DNA from: Stygiobacter sp. RIFOXYC2_FULL_38_25
GTDB lineage: Bacteria > Bacteroidota > Ignavibacteria > Ignavibacteriales > Melioribacteraceae
DNA: 64,000 nt
Direction of reading: 5' to 3'
Assembly: GCA_001803165.1 (NCBI GenBank)
Contig: MHAZ01000006.1
Location: 249,428 to 313,427, forward strand
The notes under the pieces were generated by a model. The model saw only the letters and a program-made list of their open reading frames with translations, ran no database searches and was not told where the DNA came from. Below, one piece after another: positions 62,910 to 64,000 of this stretch (position 1 is the first letter of the stretch; the number at the start of each line of letters is the position of its first letter). The position numbers and the translations under genes were made by a program.

Positions 62910-63640
62910 TAATTAATTTCGAAAGAGGCAGATACAACCGCAGTAATTTCTTTTTCGATAGCAGTTACATCGTTCGTTCCATAATCGGAAACCATTGTAG
63001 AATTTCTCGGAGTAATCTGGATGACTCCCATGCGGGCGTTGCGGAGCGGACCGAGACTTCTTCCGGTTGATTCAGCAATCTTTTCGGCTCTATCCATTGC
63101 GTTCTTTGCCGCTTCGGCTTGAATCGAGATTTTCAAATCATCAAGCTTAGTGTAAAGATACTCCGGCATATCGGTAGCAATATCAAGTCCTTTTTCTACA
63201 AGCGAGCTGAGCGAAACAGAAAGCTCTTTAATCTTCTGCACATCATTGGATTTTGCTTCGAAGCGCTGGCTGTAAACGTAATACAAAACGTTCGAAGTCT
63301 GCACACCGCTTGCGTTTACTTCATAAACCGGATAGCCGTTAATTCCAAAAACTTCTATTTGATCTTTTGCAAAGCCTTTGCTTTCCAAAAACTTTAGAAC
63401 GGAAGGAAGCTGATTTTGAACAATTTGGTAAGCTGTTTTTCTATCGGTGCTGGTTGCTTGCAATGTTCCGCGCTGAATTCCTAAATCGGAAACGATTGAT
63501 TTTTTAGCCGAGCCGGTTACGGTAATTGTTTGGTCGGCATTCTTTGTTGATTTCCACACGAGAGAGAAAATCAGCACAGCAATAATTAACGAGCCGCCTA
63601 AAATTCCGGCAATTGTAAATAATGTATTCTTGTTTTCCAT
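62909..63640 (-). CDS. SIMPL-domain (DUF541) periplasmic protein
   Basis: 243 residues: an N-terminal signal anchor (residues about 8-28) and a SIMPL domain (ITVTGSAKKSIVSDLGIQRGTLQA, DLKISIQAEAAKNAMDRAEKIAESTG, ITPRNSTMVSDYG). The family is periplasmic or surface-associated, of poorly defined function. It is coupled to proC by a one-base overlap and lies 16 bases after the T9SS cargo gene. Confidence 0.87.
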   Translation of the reverse strand: MENKNTLFTIAGILGGSLIIAVLIFSLVWKSTKNADQTITVTGSAKKSIVSDLGIQRGTLQATSTDRKTAYQIVQNQLPSVLKFLESKGFAKDQIEVFGINGYPVYEVNASGVQTSNVLYYVYSQRFEAKSNDVQKIKELSVSLSSLVEKGLDIATDMPEYLYTKLDDLKISIQAEAAKNAMDRAEKIAESTGRSLGPLRNARMGVIQITPRNSTMVSDYGTNDVTAIEKEITAVVSASFEIN

Positions 63641-63656
63641 AAAGCCCTCTTAGAAA

Positions 63657-64000
63657 TTATTTGAGCAGAACCATTTTCTTGGTGCTAATATACTCTCCCG
63701 CTTGCAGAATGTAAAAATAAACACCGGAGGACATCTTTCGACTTCGCTCGAGATGACGTGAATTGAATGTAGCCACATATTTACCCGGTTGTTTGATCTC
63801 ATCAACTAAAGTCGTTACCTCTCTACCCAAAACATCGTAAACTTTTAGAGTAACATGAACAGAAGTCCCTCCTTTGGAGGGATTTAGGGAGGCTGAAATT
63901 GTATAGCTAATCGTTGTTTCCGGATTAAACGGATTTGGATAGTTCTGCTCCAAAGAGAAATGAGTTGGCAGTTCAGTTCCACTTTCTATATCTGTAGTTT
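63657..64000 (-). CDS. T9SS type A sorting-domain protein, C-terminal fragment (5' end outside window)
   Basis: The frame is open to the window edge; about 114 codons are visible. It begins in ELPTHFSLEQNYPNPFNPETTISY, the T9SS type A C-terminal domain, and ends GEYISTKKMVLLK. Proteins with this tail cross the outer membrane through the type IX system, and the tail is then removed. The domain contains two extra blocks, SLNPSKGGTS and HLERSRKMSS, that match repeat DNA (listed separately). The N-terminal cargo part is not visible, so the function is unknown. Confidence 0.9.
   Translation of the reverse strand, partial: TTDIESGTELPTHFSLEQNYPNPFNPETTISYTISASLNPSKGGTSVHVTLKVYDVLGREVTTLVDEIKQPGKYVATFNSRHLERSRKMSSGVYFYILQAGEYISTKKMVLLK
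63732..63760. repeat. Repeat-derived insertion in T9SS domain (1)
   Basis: CATCTTTCGACTTCGCTCGA then GATGACGTG is typical of dispersed 'CTTCGCTCGAGATGACG' intergenic repeats, but here it lies in frame and encodes HLERSRKM in a loop of the sorting domain. A relative lies in the 9786-9883 element (CGAGATTCTTCG). Confidence 0.7.
63863..63893. repeat. Repeat-derived insertion in T9SS domain (2)
   Basis: The + strand bases read AAGTCCCTCC TTTGGAGGGATTTAGGGAGG, with an inner palindrome CCCTCC-TTT-GGAGGG. It encodes SLNPSKGGTS in frame, in a loop between two strands of the domain. Confidence 0.7.

Overview
The window looks like a piece of chromosome from an Ignavibacteria-type member of the Bacteroidota/Chlorobi group. 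This rests on four things: a gene fragment at the right edge with a type IX secretion (T9SS) C-terminal sorting domain of the QNYPNPFNP type; lipid A genes (lpxB, lpxK, an msbA-like exporter) and lolA, which imply a Gram-negative double membrane; several starts preceded by Bacteroidota-like promoters (TTG, about 19-20 nt, TAnnTTTG); and dispersed palindromic repeats typical of these genomes. The assignment is inference. No rRNA, tRNA, CRISPR array, transposase or phage gene was seen.

Layout. From 1 to 21,286 all genes lie on the + strand; from 21,306 to 64,000 all lie on the - strand. Bases 1-6,781: 3' part of smc, a MtnX-like phosphatase, an ICMT-like methyltransferase, lpxB, a DUF374 acyltransferase and lpxK, overlapping or nearly so. 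Bases 6,840-9,774: ppdK with its own promoter, a 20-codon leader ORF and an unusual lysine-rich tail. Bases 9,902-15,620: queA-ispD, plsY-gpsA and recG. Bases 15,688-19,640: a four-gene cassette of two ATP-grasp ligases, a GNAT acetyltransferase and a lysine 2,3-aminomutase, from a promoter to a strong terminator. It is the best candidate here for an undescribed pathway. Bases 19,640-21,290: an A+T-rich accessory patch with a palindromic repeat cluster and two orphan secreted barrel-like proteins, at the point where gene orientation switches.

Bases 21,306-33,791 (-): a reductase, a thioredoxin-like protein, nadK, a glycosyltransferase, an O-antigen-ligase-like protein carrying a large inserted propeller-like domain, msbA, a SPOR/propeller lipoprotein, xerD, a PgpH-like HD phosphodiesterase, a HAD phosphatase and a STAS protein. 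Bases 33,855-38,706: a GT9-like fragment, ligA, rodZ-like and rsmB. Bases 38,736-40,372: rpmE and a self-contained ECF sigma / putative anti-sigma unit, each with a terminator. Bases 40,418-50,227: a tightly packed run transcribed fsa-gcvT-comB-ftsK-lolA-flippase-like-barrel protein-uppP-cyclophilin-holA. Bases 50,305-61,910: the translation/RNA operon rimP-nusA-infB-rbfA-truB-ribF-rpsO-pnp-dusB-rng, with a terminator-like hairpin directly before rimP. Bases 62,079-64,000: proC, a SIMPL-domain protein and the T9SS cargo fragment, whose coding sequence contains two repeat-derived insertions.

Most of the window is housekeeping. The parts that deserve attention are the beta-lysine-type cassette, the propeller inside the O-antigen ligase, the histone-like tail and leader ORF of ppdK, the hairpin in front of rimP, the inverted repeat before the ECF sigma gene, and the repeats that have entered the sorting domain.
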